Assembly (NCBI RefSeq): GCF_010669145.1
Contig: NZ_CP048632.1
Span: 2,046,001-2,110,000 of the forward strand
Reading direction: 5' to 3'
DNA length: 64,000 bases
DNA from: Rhizobium oryzihabitans
GTDB lineage: Bacteria; Pseudomonadota; Alphaproteobacteria; Rhizobiales; Rhizobiaceae
Shown here: positions 39,958 to 49,892 of the stretch, piece after piece
Position numbering within the stretch: position 1 is the first letter of the stretch
Layout: the number at the start of each line of letters is the position of its first letter
Notes under the pieces: generated by a model
What the model saw: only the letters and a program-made list of their open reading frames with translations
The model's database searches: none
Told to the model about the DNA's origin: nothing
Made by a program: the position numbers and the translations under genes

Positions 39958-42918
39958 CTACGATCTACAAACCGATGCCCCGGCCCTGCCGAGACCGTGA
40001 CTGAGGGCGAGTTGCCGACCAAGCCTCATGCCTGAGTCGAAATCCATGCTGATGCCGAGTTGCTTCTTGCGGCCTTCGAGCAGGGATTCCATCTGCGGAT
40101 CGCGTTCGAGGCTCATCGCCATGTTGCCCATCTCCGCCCGCGCGGCTCTGTGGCCGGAATAGTCGCCAGCCGCATATCTGTGTTCGCCCGCCTGCCCGAG
40201 TTCCTGAAAGCGCTCCACGAAACGATCCGCGCGCCAGTTCGGATCACGGGCCGGATCGGTGCGGATTTCTGTTTCGAGCTGGAGGGCGCGGATGGCGCGG
40301 TCGATCCTGCCGCCGCCCGCCTCGCGGGCAAGGCTGTTGTCCTTGCTGTAAGCCGCCTCCGCATCCTGCCAGCCGTGCGGGCGGACTTCCTCGAAGGCCC
40401 GCCGTGCCGCGCCCAACTCACGCCGCTGCTCGTCGGAAGGCGTGAGACCCTGTTGCTTGGCGTCAAGGATCGCATCGGAGGCGCGGGCATGGCGGACAAG
40501 CGCCTGCCTGCGGGCGCGGCGCAAGGCGGCTTCCGGGTCTTCCTCATCCTTCCTTTCCGGCTGCCTAACCGCGTCCGAAACGGCTGCACCGTCTGCGGCC
40601 AGGTGCAGGCCATCAAACATGCCGCGCACCTTTTCGGGAACCCGCTTGACGATCTTGACAACCCGCTCCATCCGCTCGCGGAAAGTGATGCCGCGCCGCT
40701 CGGCAAAGCTTTGGGCCGGGTCGGCGCGCTCGTAGTCCGACGCCATGTCCTTGGCCCGGTCGCGCGACAGGGTGCTGATGAGCTTGTCCTGACTGGCGAA
40801 GTCGTCGCGGCCATAATGCAGGTCCATGCCGTCACGGTGCCGAGACAGGGCGACATAGCTGCCGTGGGCGTCCATGCCGGGCGTTGCCAGCACATGCGTC
40901 CGGTCCACGGTCATGCCCTGCGCCTTGTGGATGGTCGCGGCATAGCCGTGGTCGATCCGGTCATAGTCCTTCAATTCGAACGAGACGTTGCGCCCGTCAT
41001 CGGTGCGAACCGTCATGCTCTGGGTGCTGACTTGTTCGATTGTGCCGAGCGTGCCATTCTTCACGCCAAGCCCGCGTTCGTTTTGCAGGAACATCACGCG
41101 CTCGCCACTGGCGAAATTTCTGTCTCCGCGCTCGACCTTGACGCGCACATCCTCGCCCAGATCGCCAGCCTCCCGCATCCGGTCACGGGCGGCCTCGTTG
41201 AGTTCTCGCACCTCGGCATTGGTGTGGGTGAGGATGATGCGGCTTGCGTCGGGGTTAGCCTGCCGGTCGCGGTCCCAGCGGTCGATCAGATCGCCGCGTG
41301 CCTGTTCGCGGGTTTCAGCGGAATGCACCATGTCGTGACTATCATAAGCGTTGATCGCTTTGCCGGTCCTGTCGCTCGCCAGATCGCGGGTGGCGTCGCG
41401 CTGCCAATCCTCGCGCTGGCGGCGCACCTCGCCGATTTCCGCGCCGCCGTGGCGCTCATGGATCGACCGGAATGCCGCGCCTGCCTCAATGGATTGCAAC
41501 TGCTGCGGATCGCCGACCAGCACCACCTTGGCCCCGGCTTCGGCCGCATAGGACAGGACGCGCTCCATCTGCCGCGTGCCGACCATGCCCGCCTCGTCGA
41601 TCACCAGCACGTCGCGCGAAGTCAGCATGTCGCGACCGTTTTTCCAGCCGTGTTCCATGCTGGCGATGGTGCGGGACGCAATGCCAGAACCGCTTTCCAG
41701 ATTCTCGGCGGCGATACCCGACAGGGCCACGCCGCGCACCTCGTAGCCTGCCGCCTCCCATGCCTCGCGCGCCACACCGAGCATGGCGCTCTTTCCCGTT
41801 CCGGCGTAGCCGACGACAATACCAAGGTCGCGCCCGTCCGTGACATGCGCCAGCGCGTCGGCCTGCTCGCCGGACAGGACAAGGCCGCGCTGTTCGGCGC
41901 GGACCAATGCGGCTTCGCGGTCCCGGTCGCTGACTTCGTGCAACTGCTTCTCGGCCATCATTTCCGCCGCGCGGTGCAGGCGCTGTTCGGCCTCGATCAT
42001 GTCGCGCGTGGTGAACCGATCCTCGCCACGAGAATCCTTGCCGAGTTCGATCAGGTCAGGGGCGTTTCCCATCGCGCCCATGACCTCGTTGAACTGGTCC
42101 AACCCGTCGCTGTGGCGATGGGCGAACTTCGCCATGTCGCGCCGCGTGAAGGTTGATTGCTGCTGCGTGATCGCGTCCAGTGCAATGGAAGGATCGGCAA
42201 TGATCCGCTCGCCATTGTTGCGGGCAATCTCGCGGTGCATGTCCGTGCGGTCGGCGGCTTCAACGCCTTCGCCCTCGATGCGCTGCGCCGGTGCGCCAAT
42301 CTGGCTTTGCGGCTCAAGGCCGATGCCCTGTGCTTCTAGGCTGCGGTGATCGATGCGCGCGTCAATGTCGAGTTCGGCAAGCCGCTCGTTGACATGATCG
42401 GCCCAGCGTTCCCGCCAGCGCTCGACCATCTCCGTCCGGTTCCAGTCGCGCACCTTCTGGCCGAAACCGTTTTCATCCACGCTGCGCATGGTGAGCATCA
42501 CATGGGCATGGGGCTTGGGGTTGCCGTCCTCGGCAAAATCCCAATGCACATTCAGATCGGCGATCATGCCCTGATCGACGAATTCCGACTGTGCGAAGTC
42601 GCGGGCAAGGGAAATCCCTTGTTCCTCGCTCATCTCGCGCGGAATGGCGAATTCGACCTCGCGCGCAAGCTGCGCATCCTTGCGCACCTCGAATGCCTCC
42701 ACATCGTTCCAGAGGCGTTCGCGGTCGGACCAGACTTCGGGCGCACCGTCCGGCAATAGCACCTCGGAATGGACGACGCCGCGTTTGTTGGAAAAATCCT
42801 GCACGCGGTCGATGCGCTCGTCGCGCATTCGCGAGGCCGAGCGGTAGGCGGCGGAGGCCACCGCGCTGCTTCCGGCCTTACGGCCAATGACCTTGACGTG
42901 AAGATGATAGATCGCCAT
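39958..42918 (-). CDS. traA: TraA-type MOBQ relaxase/helicase
   Basis: TraA nicks at oriT and unwinds the transferred strand. From the ATG at 42918 the product has 986 residues. The MobA/MobL relaxase domain is N-terminal (IYHLHVKVIGRKAGSSAVAS; HAHVMLTMR supplies the metal His). A RecD/UvrD-like helicase follows, with Walker A GYAGTGKSAMLGVA at about residue 390, Walker B VLVIDEAGMVG and motif VI-like TIHKAQGMTVDRTHVL. The C-terminal part is alpha-helical. The gene faces away from traC/traD across an oriT-like region, as on Ti plasmids. It is shorter than the roughly 1100-residue plasmid TraA. Confidence 0.93.
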   Translation of the reverse strand: MAIYHLHVKVIGRKAGSSAVASAAYRSASRMRDERIDRVQDFSNKRGVVHSEVLLPDGAPEVWSDRERLWNDVEAFEVRKDAQLAREVEFAIPREMSEEQGISLARDFAQSEFVDQGMIADLNVHWDFAEDGNPKPHAHVMLTMRSVDENGFGQKVRDWNRTEMVERWRERWADHVNERLAELDIDARIDHRSLEAQGIGLEPQSQIGAPAQRIEGEGVEAADRTDMHREIARNNGERIIADPSIALDAITQQQSTFTRRDMAKFAHRHSDGLDQFNEVMGAMGNAPDLIELGKDSRGEDRFTTRDMIEAEQRLHRAAEMMAEKQLHEVSDRDREAALVRAEQRGLVLSGEQADALAHVTDGRDLGIVVGYAGTGKSAMLGVAREAWEAAGYEVRGVALSGIAAENLESGSGIASRTIASMEHGWKNGRDMLTSRDVLVIDEAGMVGTRQMERVLSYAAEAGAKVVLVGDPQQLQSIEAGAAFRSIHERHGGAEIGEVRRQREDWQRDATRDLASDRTGKAINAYDSHDMVHSAETREQARGDLIDRWDRDRQANPDASRIILTHTNAEVRELNEAARDRMREAGDLGEDVRVKVERGDRNFASGERVMFLQNERGLGVKNGTLGTIEQVSTQSMTVRTDDGRNVSFELKDYDRIDHGYAATIHKAQGMTVDRTHVLATPGMDAHGSYVALSRHRDGMDLHYGRDDFASQDKLISTLSRDRAKDMASDYERADPAQSFAERRGITFRERMERVVKIVKRVPEKVRGMFDGLHLAADGAAVSDAVRQPERKDEEDPEAALRRARRQALVRHARASDAILDAKQQGLTPSDEQRRELGAARRAFEEVRPHGWQDAEAAYSKDNSLAREAGGGRIDRAIRALQLETEIRTDPARDPNWRADRFVERFQELGQAGEHRYAAGDYSGHRAARAEMGNMAMSLERDPQMESLLEGRKKQLGISMDFDSGMRLGRQLALSHGLGRAGASVCRS

Positions 42919-42948
42919 CGCGATCAAATCATCTACACCTCTGAGCGC

Positions 42949-42977
42949 ACGTCGGAACGACGTATAAGCGCGCCCTC
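42949..42977 (-). other. oriT-like site (Q-type/Ti-type nic region)
   Basis: An inverted repeat ACGTCG-GAA-CGACGT (42949-42963) is followed directly by ATAAGCGCGCCCT. This matches the RSF1010/pTi-type nick-region layout of a short hairpin and a TAAnnGCGCCCT block. It lies between divergent traA and traC/traD, the expected place. The strand and exact nick base are inferred. Confidence 0.75.
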
Positions 42978-43089
42978 GAAATGAATTTCTCGGGACATCC
43001 CGCGCCGTTTCAGCTTGTCTCGGCAACCTTACAGCATTGCGGCAGACGCTCAACTATCATCGCTCCAGCAACAGCTTATGGAGATGGCG

Positions 43090-43416
43090 ATGCGCAAGCC
43101 ACGGGACTTCGATGCGGAACTGAAGTCGCTGGAAGACAAGGCGCGAGACCTGAAAGCCCGCAAAGTGCAACAGCTTGGCGAGCTGGTCATCTCGACTGGC
43201 GCCGACGCCCTCAGCGCCGAGGAACTGGCGGGCGCGCTGATCGTGCTGGCCGAAACCAAGGAAGCCGGAAAGAGGGAGGCGTGGGCGAAGCGCGGGGCCG
43301 CGTTTTTTCAGGGCCGATCGCGGCGATCTGCTCCGGCATCTGAGCGCGACAACGGCGGCGCTCCGGCGCAATCGGGCGGCGCGCAACCGCCATCAGGCGG
43401 CACGGGCGCGGCATGA
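43090..43416 (+). CDS. traC: TraC-type relaxosome accessory protein
   Basis: The 108-residue protein matches the TraC-type accessory proteins coded opposite traA on agrobacterial plasmids (start PRDFDAELKSLEDKARDLKA and the conserved VQQLGELVISTGADALSAEE). It would bind oriT and aid TraA. The ATG at 43090 follows GGAG at eight bases; further upstream in-frame codons (TTG 43015, ATG 43078) are possible. The C-terminus is Gly/Pro/Ser-rich and looks disordered. It is two bases from traD, so they are co-translated. Confidence 0.85.
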   Translation: MRKPRDFDAELKSLEDKARDLKARKVQQLGELVISTGADALSAEELAGALIVLAETKEAGKREAWAKRGAAFFQGRSRRSAPASERDNGGAPAQSGGAQPPSGGTGAA

Positions 43417-43417
43417 C

Positions 43418-43690
43418 ATGCGAAGCTGGCAGGTCGAGCGCCGCAAGCGCACGCGGCATCTGATTGAGCTGGGTGGTCTCGTCGTCAAAGCCGGGATCGT
43501 GGACCTGACCGGCGACGATCGCGCCATGATCTACGGCGCGATGATCTGGATGGCGGACAAGTTGCAGAGCGAGGACAGCGAACGGGCGCGGGCGCTGTGG
43601 GCCGGAAAGGGGAAAGAGGCGTTCGAGGCGGAACGTGACGGCATGAATCTCACTTCGGTTGCGACCAGCACGACAGGGCGTGAGCGATAG
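43418..43690 (+). CDS. traD: TraD-type conjugal transfer protein
   Basis: The 90-residue product matches the small TraD proteins of Ti-type transfer regions: RRKRTRHLIELGGLVVKAGI near the N-terminus is the family hallmark, with IYGAMIWMADKL following. It probably assists the relaxosome; its exact role is not settled. The gene starts two bases after traC and is the last transfer gene here. The usual traG coupling-protein gene that follows traD on Ti plasmids is missing. Confidence 0.88.
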   Translation: MRSWQVERRKRTRHLIELGGLVVKAGIVDLTGDDRAMIYGAMIWMADKLQSEDSERARALWAGKGKEAFEAERDGMNLTSVATSTTGRER

Positions 43691-43925
43691 CGGGCGGTGC
43701 GGAGACCCCACATATCGCAGCGCCGCCCGCTATCGCGCGGCTTGCCGCGCAAAATTGATGTGGATCAGGAAGTCGGAGTTTCGCATACCTCGCGTAAGGT
43801 CCGACTGAAGAGATGGTTGAAGATGCGATCGCGATCTTCCGCGTTGTCCCGGATCAGCGCCCTTGCGATTGAAGGCGATTGGCGTCGTCTCGGGCGCAGA
43901 TGTGATAAGAGTCGTTGACCCAAGG

Positions 43926-45292
43926 CTATGCCTTTTGAGATTCGAATAGTGGGAAGCGGATTTCTACACGGGCTCCGCCTTCGGGACGGTTGCCTAGAAC
44001 TATCGTCCCGCCTTGGGCTTCTACAAGGTTTCTAACCACAGCAAGGCCAAGCCCGGCCCCACCGGTTTTGCGGGCACGCGAGGGCTCCGCGCGAACAAAC
44101 GGTTCCAAAAGAAGATCGATTTCGCCTTCAGCAATGCCCGGACCATTGTCTTCGACCAGGATGACCGCTGTGTTGTCGCGCTCCTTTAGCGTAACATTTG
44201 CGATCTGCCCATACTTCATGGCGTTGTCGACGAGGTTCGCGAGGATTCGCCTGACTGCGAGGCGATCGACTATAACGAGTATCTCTCGATATTGTGGCGG
44301 GGATTTCAGGGCCACATTCCAGCCCGATGCCTTCAGATCGGCGGTCTCCTGCTCGACAAGGGCGACGAGATCCAGAAGCTCTTCATCGAGTGCGCCGACG
44401 CCGGCCCGGGCGGTCAGCAGAGCGTTGTCGAGAAGGTCAACCATATCGGCGATATCGCGGATCGCCTTCTCCCGCTCTGTCGGATCGCAGATGTGGTCGA
44501 TTTTCAGCCGCAGACGCGTCGCAAAAGATCGCACGTCATGTTGAACGCCGCTGATGAGCGCGAACCGGCTGCTGATTATGGACTGAAGCCGGTTCTGCAG
44601 CCGCTCGAATGCCTTCACGAGAGCAACGGTTTCCGGCGTCCGGAAAGGGATTTTGGTCAACTGCACCGGCTCCACGGAGGGATCCATCCTGTCCACCGCG
44701 GCTGCAAGCTGGGTCAACGGTCGTATTTCCCGGTGAAGAAGAATGAAGGCAGCCAGCGCGAAAAGCGTTCCCACCAAGCCGGCACCCATGCCGGCCGGAA
44801 GACCGAACAGTGTGACGATAAACGGCGTCTTTGTTTGCAGCCGCGCGATGGCGCCATCGTTCAGCCGCACCCGGAACTCGATGGGGTCTATCGCTCCTGC
44901 CAACAAACGCGGCCGCCTGGCACCGGATTCGGCAGCGCCAAGTCTACTGATCGAAACAAGCCTCTCTCCCAGCGCATCGCGGTAGCCGGCAAACTCCGGC
45001 AGATCTTCCATATGCTCGCGCGTGACCGGTTCCGGCGCCGTCACGCCGGGCGGATCGATCTCCACGGTCAGGACGGACGAACCGATCGCCGCAGCAAGTT
45101 TTCTGCGCGCTTGCGGTCCGGCCTCCGACAATACATCTGCCACCATGAGAATCTGGGTGGTGGGGGATAGGTGGAGATGCGACTGAGGCCGTTCGACCAG
45201 TAGTAAAACGCCACGAGCGCGATCCAGGCGGTCAAAAGGAACGTTACGCCTACGCCGAGGATCCGAGCGGACAGCCCAAGACGGAACATCAT
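43926..45292 (-). pseudogene. Sensor histidine kinase, one-base frameshift
   Basis: The membrane sensor partners the adjacent regulator. The N-terminal helix (GVGVTFLLTAWIALVAFYYW) starts from ATG 45292. The frame breaks near the GGG run at 45155-45157, where one extra base joins YPPPPQILMVADVL. Then come a periplasmic domain, a second helix (LVGTLFALAAFILLH), a HAMP-like linker, the H-box (ISGVQHDVRSFATRLRLKI) and the ATPase motifs NLVDNAMKYG, VEDNGPGI and AGLGLAVVRNL. The repaired length is about 455 residues. The start overlaps the regulator stop. The sensed signal is unknown; the break is probably a sequencing error. Confidence 0.85.
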
Positions 45293-46005
45293 AGTACCTG
45301 CCGCACCGGCACCGTCAGCAGATAGCCGCCGTTGCGGACCGTACTGATCAGGGTGTTGCCGGGGCTGAGACTCTCCAGTTTCTTGCGCAGCCGCGACACC
45401 AGGATGTCGACCGTCCGGTCGAGCGGATCGGCATTGCGGCCATGCGTCCAGTCGAGAATCTGATCGCGAGAGAGAACGCGGCGAGGGCGCAGCACGAAGC
45501 ACGTCAGAAGGTCGAATTCCGCGCTCGTCAGTGTTGCCGGTTCGCCGTCCTCGTCAGTCAATTGGCGAGCATCGAGATCGATGATGAAGCGATCGAAACC
45601 GTACCGCCGGCTCGCGGCCTGGAGAGGCTGGGACTGGCTGCGGCGAAGAAGGGCGCGCACGCGCGCAAGGAGTTCGCGCGGTCCGAACGGTTTCGAAACA
45701 TAGTCGTCGGCACCGACCTCCAGTCCCACCACCCGATCCATTTCGTCGTTCTTGGCGGTCAGCATCAGTATGGGAAAAGCGCCCTCGGAGCGCATGCGAC
45801 GACAGATCGAAAGCCCGTCCTCTCCCGGCAGCATCAGGTCGAGGATGATCAGATCCGGCCGAACCCTGCGCAGAACATCGTCCAGTTCCAGGCCGTTTTC
45901 GGCGGTTCGGACGTCGAAGCCTTCGCGTGACAGCAAGGCTGCGACGAGTCGCCTTATCTCCGGATCATCGTCCACGACGAGGATTGTGCGTACCAAGTCT
46001 TCCAT
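45289..46005 (-). CDS. OmpR-family response regulator
   Basis: The 238-residue regulator has a receiver domain (VVDDDPEIRRLVAALLSREG, phosphoacceptor Asp in LIILDLMLPGEDG near residue 54, Lys in YVSKPFGPREL) and a winged-helix DNA-binding domain (TSAEFDLLTCFVLRPRRVLS, VDILVSRLRKKLE). It overlaps the downstream kinase gene by four bases (ATGA). It is divergent from a small secreted protein gene, whose promoter region it faces, so control of that gene and the exporter is plausible. This is inference from position. Confidence 0.93.
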   Translation of the reverse strand: MEDLVRTILVVDDDPEIRRLVAALLSREGFDVRTAENGLELDDVLRRVRPDLIILDLMLPGEDGLSICRRMRSEGAFPILMLTAKNDEMDRVVGLEVGADDYVSKPFGPRELLARVRALLRRSQSQPLQAASRRYGFDRFIIDLDARQLTDEDGEPATLTSAEFDLLTCFVLRPRRVLSRDQILDWTHGRNADPLDRTVDILVSRLRKKLESLSPGNTLISTVRNGGYLLTVPVRQVL

Positions 46006-46224
46006 GGCCGGAAAATGAACCGAAACCAGAGTGCGATCAAGAATGCGGAGGCCGCTGCTACAATTCTCTACACGTCAGCAACAAAACCGAACATCTCGAC
46101 ACAGGCTGTTTATCGGCGTGATACCGAAAGCGTCGAATCTTGTCCGTATGTCGAATGCACCCGGCTTTCGGCATTCCTGCAAAGTCTCATTCCTGCAAAG
46201 TCTGATGACAGAGAGGACAAGATC

Positions 46225-46530
46225 ATGATGAAGACCATCACCGCCGCGGTTCTGGCCGGCACATTTGCATTGACGGCAGCCGCTGACGCAAATGCGTGGA
46301 GCCGCGATCGTTCGGTGAGCGGCGCCAACGGCACAGCCTCGATGCACGCAAGCGGCGGCTGCTCGGGCGGCTCCTGCTCGCGCGATGTGACCCGAAGCGG
46401 TCCGGACGGCCAGACCTATTCCCGGTCACGAACGGTAACCTGCCAGGAGGGTGGCTCCTGCAGCGGATCGGCGGCCACGACAGGCCCGAACGGCAATACC
46501 GTCACCCGTCAGGGGAGCGTCAACTGGTAG
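46225..46530 (+). CDS. Small secreted Gly/Ser/Cys-rich repeat protein
   Basis: No named family is recognised. The 101-residue product has a signal peptide (MKTITAAVLAGTFALTAAAD, cleaved near ANA-WS). The mature part has SGANGTASMHASGGCSGGSC then TRSGPDGQTYSRSRTV and CQEGGSCSGSAATTGPNGNT, a repeat of Gly-Pro-Asn/Asp-Gly units with paired cysteines. The ATG at 46225 follows GAGAGG. It is divergent from the response regulator and related in pattern to the larger protein at 52406. Extracellular or envelope location is likely; the function is unknown. Confidence 0.75.
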   Translation: MMKTITAAVLAGTFALTAAADANAWSRDRSVSGANGTASMHASGGCSGGSCSRDVTRSGPDGQTYSRSRTVTCQEGGSCSGSAATTGPNGNTVTRQGSVNW

Positions 46531-46620
46531 TCGACCATAGCCAGTCCGCACCGTGACGAGCCGGCGGCACGCCGAACCCCAGGAAGCCGCCGGCTTGCAA
46601 TTTCATGATCATCTCGCGCG

Positions 46621-47154
46621 ATATCGAGGCTCGGCCATGCAGTCCTTCGTCCCTTTGTATTGCCGCTGGCCTTTCTTGGCTTTCATCCGTTCGCCATCGT
46701 CGCGACGCTCGCGGCAAACCTTGCCTATCAGTTCTTCCTTCATACCGAGCTCTCACCCGGCTTCGGCTCGTTCGAATGGATATTCAACACGCCTTCCCAT
46801 CATCGGGTGCACCATGCTTCGGACGCCGAGTACCTCGACAGGAACTTCGGCGGCATACTGATCGTCTTCGACCGGCTGTTCGGCACCTTTGCCGAAGCGC
46901 CGGACGGCAAGCCGCTGACCTACGGTCTGCGTGGCGGCTCGGCATCGCATCATCCGCTGCGCATCGCGTTTTCCGAATGGAGCGCAATGATACGAGATGT
47001 GCGCGCAGCTTCCACGCTCAAGCAAAAAATCGCCGTTCTCTTCGGCCCCGTCACGCGCAAAAAGGCGTCGGCAGCCAAACCTAAATCGCCCACAACCGGG
47101 CGAGCGAAGGCTGATGCTCCCCAACAGACAGATCAATGGAAGGAAATATTATGA
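46621..47154 (+). pseudogene. Truncated fatty acid hydroxylase / sterol desaturase family protein
   Basis: The sequence resembles the C-terminal half of a membrane di-iron fatty acid hydroxylase. The frame is recognisable from about 46621 (RLGHAVLRPFVLPLAFLGFH) and has the last His box HHRVHHASDAEYLDRN and the GGILIVFDRLFGTF segment. The N-terminal half with the earlier His boxes is missing: the upstream 90 bases are unrelated and no proper start exists. A basic tail follows (RKKASAAKPKSPTTGRAKAD). It was probably cut by a rearrangement. The stop overlaps the start of the next gene by four bases. Confidence 0.75.
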
Positions 47155-47429
47155 GTGCCATCAATCGCCTGACCCCGACCCGTTGGCTGAGCATTGCGCT
47201 GCTCGCCGCTGCTTGCGCAGCGCCCGCAGCCGCTATGGCTCAAAGCCAGATGACCCCCGAAATGCAGGCGCTGGCGAGGAAAGTCGTCCAGGCTTGCAAG
47301 GCTGATCTCAAGCAGTATTGCCAGGGCATTCAGCCGGGTGGCGGCCGGATTGCCGCTTGCCTTCAGGCAAATCGGGCGAACCTCACGCCGAGCTGCCAGG
47401 CCGCGCTCGCTGAGGCTCTTCCGAAGTGA
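47151..47429 (+). CDS. Secreted cysteine-rich repeat protein
   Basis: The 92-residue product has a signal peptide (WLSIALLAAACAAPAAAMAQ) and a short mature part with four cysteines in two blocks: VVQACKADLKQYCQGIQPGG and RIAACLQANRANLTPSCQAA. This spacing is the single unit of the cysteine-rich GLG1-like repeat found in small bacterial exported proteins. The ATG at 47151 follows GGAAGGAA. Six bases separate it from the HlyD-like gene, so it sits in the exporter operon and may be a cargo or accessory protein; that role is inference. Confidence 0.8.
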   Translation: MSAINRLTPTRWLSIALLAAACAAPAAAMAQSQMTPEMQALARKVVQACKADLKQYCQGIQPGGGRIAACLQANRANLTPSCQAALAEALPK

Positions 47430-47435
47430 CGGCTC

Positions 47436-48733
47436 ATGGATCAGACGGTTGAAGATGCGCGCGCTCGGCACAAGCGAACGGCCAAGGACAAGGACGCCGG
47501 CAGAAATGCCGGCGCCCCGCCGGACGGTTTCGCTTCCAATGATGCCAAGGTCATCGGTTCCCGGCCGCCCTCGCGCCCCGGCGGGCGGTTCAGACGTGTT
47601 AGCGCCGTCACCATGGCGCTCGCGGTCCTTTGCGTCGTATGGCTGGGCAACCGCTATCTGGTCTCGCACGCCGTCGACCAATTCACCGTGAAACCTGTCG
47701 ACCTGACTATCGAATTGACCGGCCCCGGCACGCTGGACGCGACGCGCATAAGCGCGGTCAGCTCCCGACTGCAGGGGTGATCGCGACGATGCGGGTCGAT
47801 CGCAACGACCAGGTCAGCCAGGGGGATGTCATTGCCGAGATCGTCACCGACGATCTGAAGAGTGAGCTTGGCGCATCGCTGGCCTCGGTCGACGCCGCCC
47901 GCAAGGCCGTCGATCTGGCCAACGCCGACCGTGAGCACGCCGAAGCGGTACTCGCCAATGCCCAGCAGAATTTCGATCGCAAGAAAAGGCTACTCGAAAA
48001 AACCATCGCAAGCCAGGAATCCTATGATACCGCGGTGGCCACGCTCCGGCAGGCCGAAGCCGATCTCAAGCGGTCACGGGCGGCGATAGAGCAGGCCAAG
48101 GCTCAGGAAACCTCGGCCGCCGCGACTGCGGAGGCCCAGGGGGTTAAACTCGCTGAAGGAACCATTCGCGCACCCTTCGACGGCGTTGTCGTCTCACGCG
48201 ATCACTATGTCGGCGACACGATCACACCCGGCGCCGAGATTGTCCGGCTCGTTGATCCGGCTTCGGTCATCCTGTCGGCGCGCTTCGACGAGAGCGCGAT
48301 TTACCGCCTTTCGCCAGACCAAAAGGCCGTCATCCGGTTCAACGGCGCCGGCAAGGGACATTCGGTGACGGCGACCGTGCTGCGCGTCAGCCGGCAAGTC
48401 GACACCGAAACGCGCGAATTTTCCGTCGATATGCACCCTGGAACACTGCCGCCAAACTGGGCCTTGGGTCAGCGTGCGATGACGACGATCGAAGTCGGCA
48501 CCAGGAAAGGTGTCCTTGCCGTGCCGGTCGGCGCGATCGAAAGGCGACAGGGAAAATCGGGCGTCTGGATCATCGAGAGCGGTCGGGCCTACTGGATCGT
48601 GGTGACGCTCGGAGACACCGGCGGGCCGTTCGTGGAGGTCGTGCATGGACTTCAACCGGACGATGTCATTCTGAGCGAGCCGCGCGATGCCTATTACGGC
48701 ATGAAGATAGCCGAAGGTGGAACAAGGCGATGA
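47436..48733 (+). pseudogene. HlyD/DevB-like periplasmic adaptor, one-base frameshift
   Basis: The adaptor would span the periplasm for the FtsX/LolD-type exporter. The N-terminus is cytoplasmic, then a helix (VTMALAVLCVVWLGNRYLVS), the first barrel strand (PVDLTIELTGPGTLDATRIS) and the frame break at the GGGG run 47774-47777. The next frame continues with VIATMRVDRNDQVSQGDVIA, a long coiled coil, the lipoyl half (GTIRAPFDGVVVSRDHYVGD) and the C-terminal barrel. One added base gives about 432 residues. The gene is followed after a four-base overlap by the permease gene. The break is probably a sequencing error. Confidence 0.85.
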
Positions 48734-49892
48734 ATCTTGCCTTCAAGGACGTCAAATACAATTTCCTGCGCTTTCTGCTCACGACGGCAGGCGTCGGCTT
48801 CCTGATCATGGCCTCGACCGGAATGGTCGGTCTTTACCGGGGTATCGTCGGAGATGCGCTTCTCGTGGTGGATAAGATCGGCGCGGATCTCTGGGTGGTC
48901 CAAGGGGCCGGGCCGGGCCCTTCTCCGAAAGCTCTGCCGTTTCAGCAAACATGGACCGGCGCGTCGAGGGTATCGCCGGCGTATCTGTGGTCCGGCGCTT
49001 TGTTCAGATCAGTCAGCAATTCAGCTTCGAAGGACGTGATTTGCGCGCCTCCATCACCGGCCTCGATTTTCCAAAGGATCGAGGAGAGTGGGTTGAGCTG
49101 CAGCGAGGACGGTATCTGACTGCCGGGCACTTCGAGGCGATCGCCGACGAAAGTATCGGGCTCTCGCTGGAGGACCGGGTGCGCCTGGGTCAGGATGACT
49201 ACCTGATCGTCGGTCTGACGCGCGGCATGGTCGACGCCAGCGGCGATGGACTGATGTTCGTTACCGTCAACGACGCGATGGCGATCGCAAAGCGGCGCAC
49301 CAGCGAAGAGGTCTTGCTGGCGCGCAACGCGGCGGGCAGGACGGGAGCTGCGGATGCCTCCGAAAGTTCCGTGCCGCAGGACAGCAAGATCGCCGCCGTT
49401 CTCGTCAGCCTCGACAAGGGGGCGAACGAGGATCGGGTCCGAGCCGATGTCCTTGCATGGGGCGATGCCAACATCCTGTCGCGTGCGGACCAGCGGGACC
49501 TTTTGCTGAACCAGCGCCTCTGGCGCCTCAGACTGCAGATTCTGGCTTTTACCGGCGTCCTGCTGGTGGTGATGGCGATCGTCATCTCCCTCATCATCTA
49601 TATGCTGACGATGGAAAAGCTTCATCAGATCGCCATGCTGAAGCTCATCGGTGCGCGAAACAGCGTCATCGTCGCGATGATCGCCCAGCAGTCCTTCCTG
49701 ATCGGCGCTGGTGCGCTTGTTCTCGGATTGGCGATGTCGAAACTGGTTTTCCCGTTCTTTCCGCGAAGGGTTGTCATCGATCCATGGGATTTCGCGGGTC
49801 TTGCGCTCGCCGTAGGAGCCGTTTGCGCCTTTGCGAGCCTGCTCGGGATCTGGAGGGCGCTGAAAGTCAGGGCGCAGGAGGTGCTGTCGTGA
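48730..49892 (+). pseudogene. FtsX/DevC-like ABC permease, one-base frameshift
   Basis: The MacB/DevC-like permease has one N-terminal helix (FLLTTAGVGFLIMASTGMVG), a large periplasmic domain (ISQQFSFEGRDLRASITGLD) and three C-terminal helices with the FtsX-type core (MLKLIGARNSVIVAMIAQQ). The frame breaks at GGGG 48904-48907; one base restores WVVQGGRAGPFSE and a 387-residue product. It overlaps the adaptor gene (four bases) and the ATPase gene (GTGA). This family exports or extracts envelope molecules by a mechanical cycle instead of substrate import. The break is probably a sequencing error. Confidence 0.85.

Noticed and set aside
40060..42156. 698-codon plus-strand open frame antisense to traA
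   Set aside because: The relaxase/helicase motifs on the minus strand are unmistakable; the plus-strand product has no recognisable domain.
43697..43918. Short plus-strand open frame between traD and the kinase gene
   Set aside because: Arg/Ser-rich product with no ribosome-binding site or family; the gap is best left as intergenic.
46520..46756. Possible minus-strand gene fragment left of the truncated hydroxylase
   Set aside because: The product has no recognisable family and overlaps the recognisable hydroxylase remnant; it cannot be supported.
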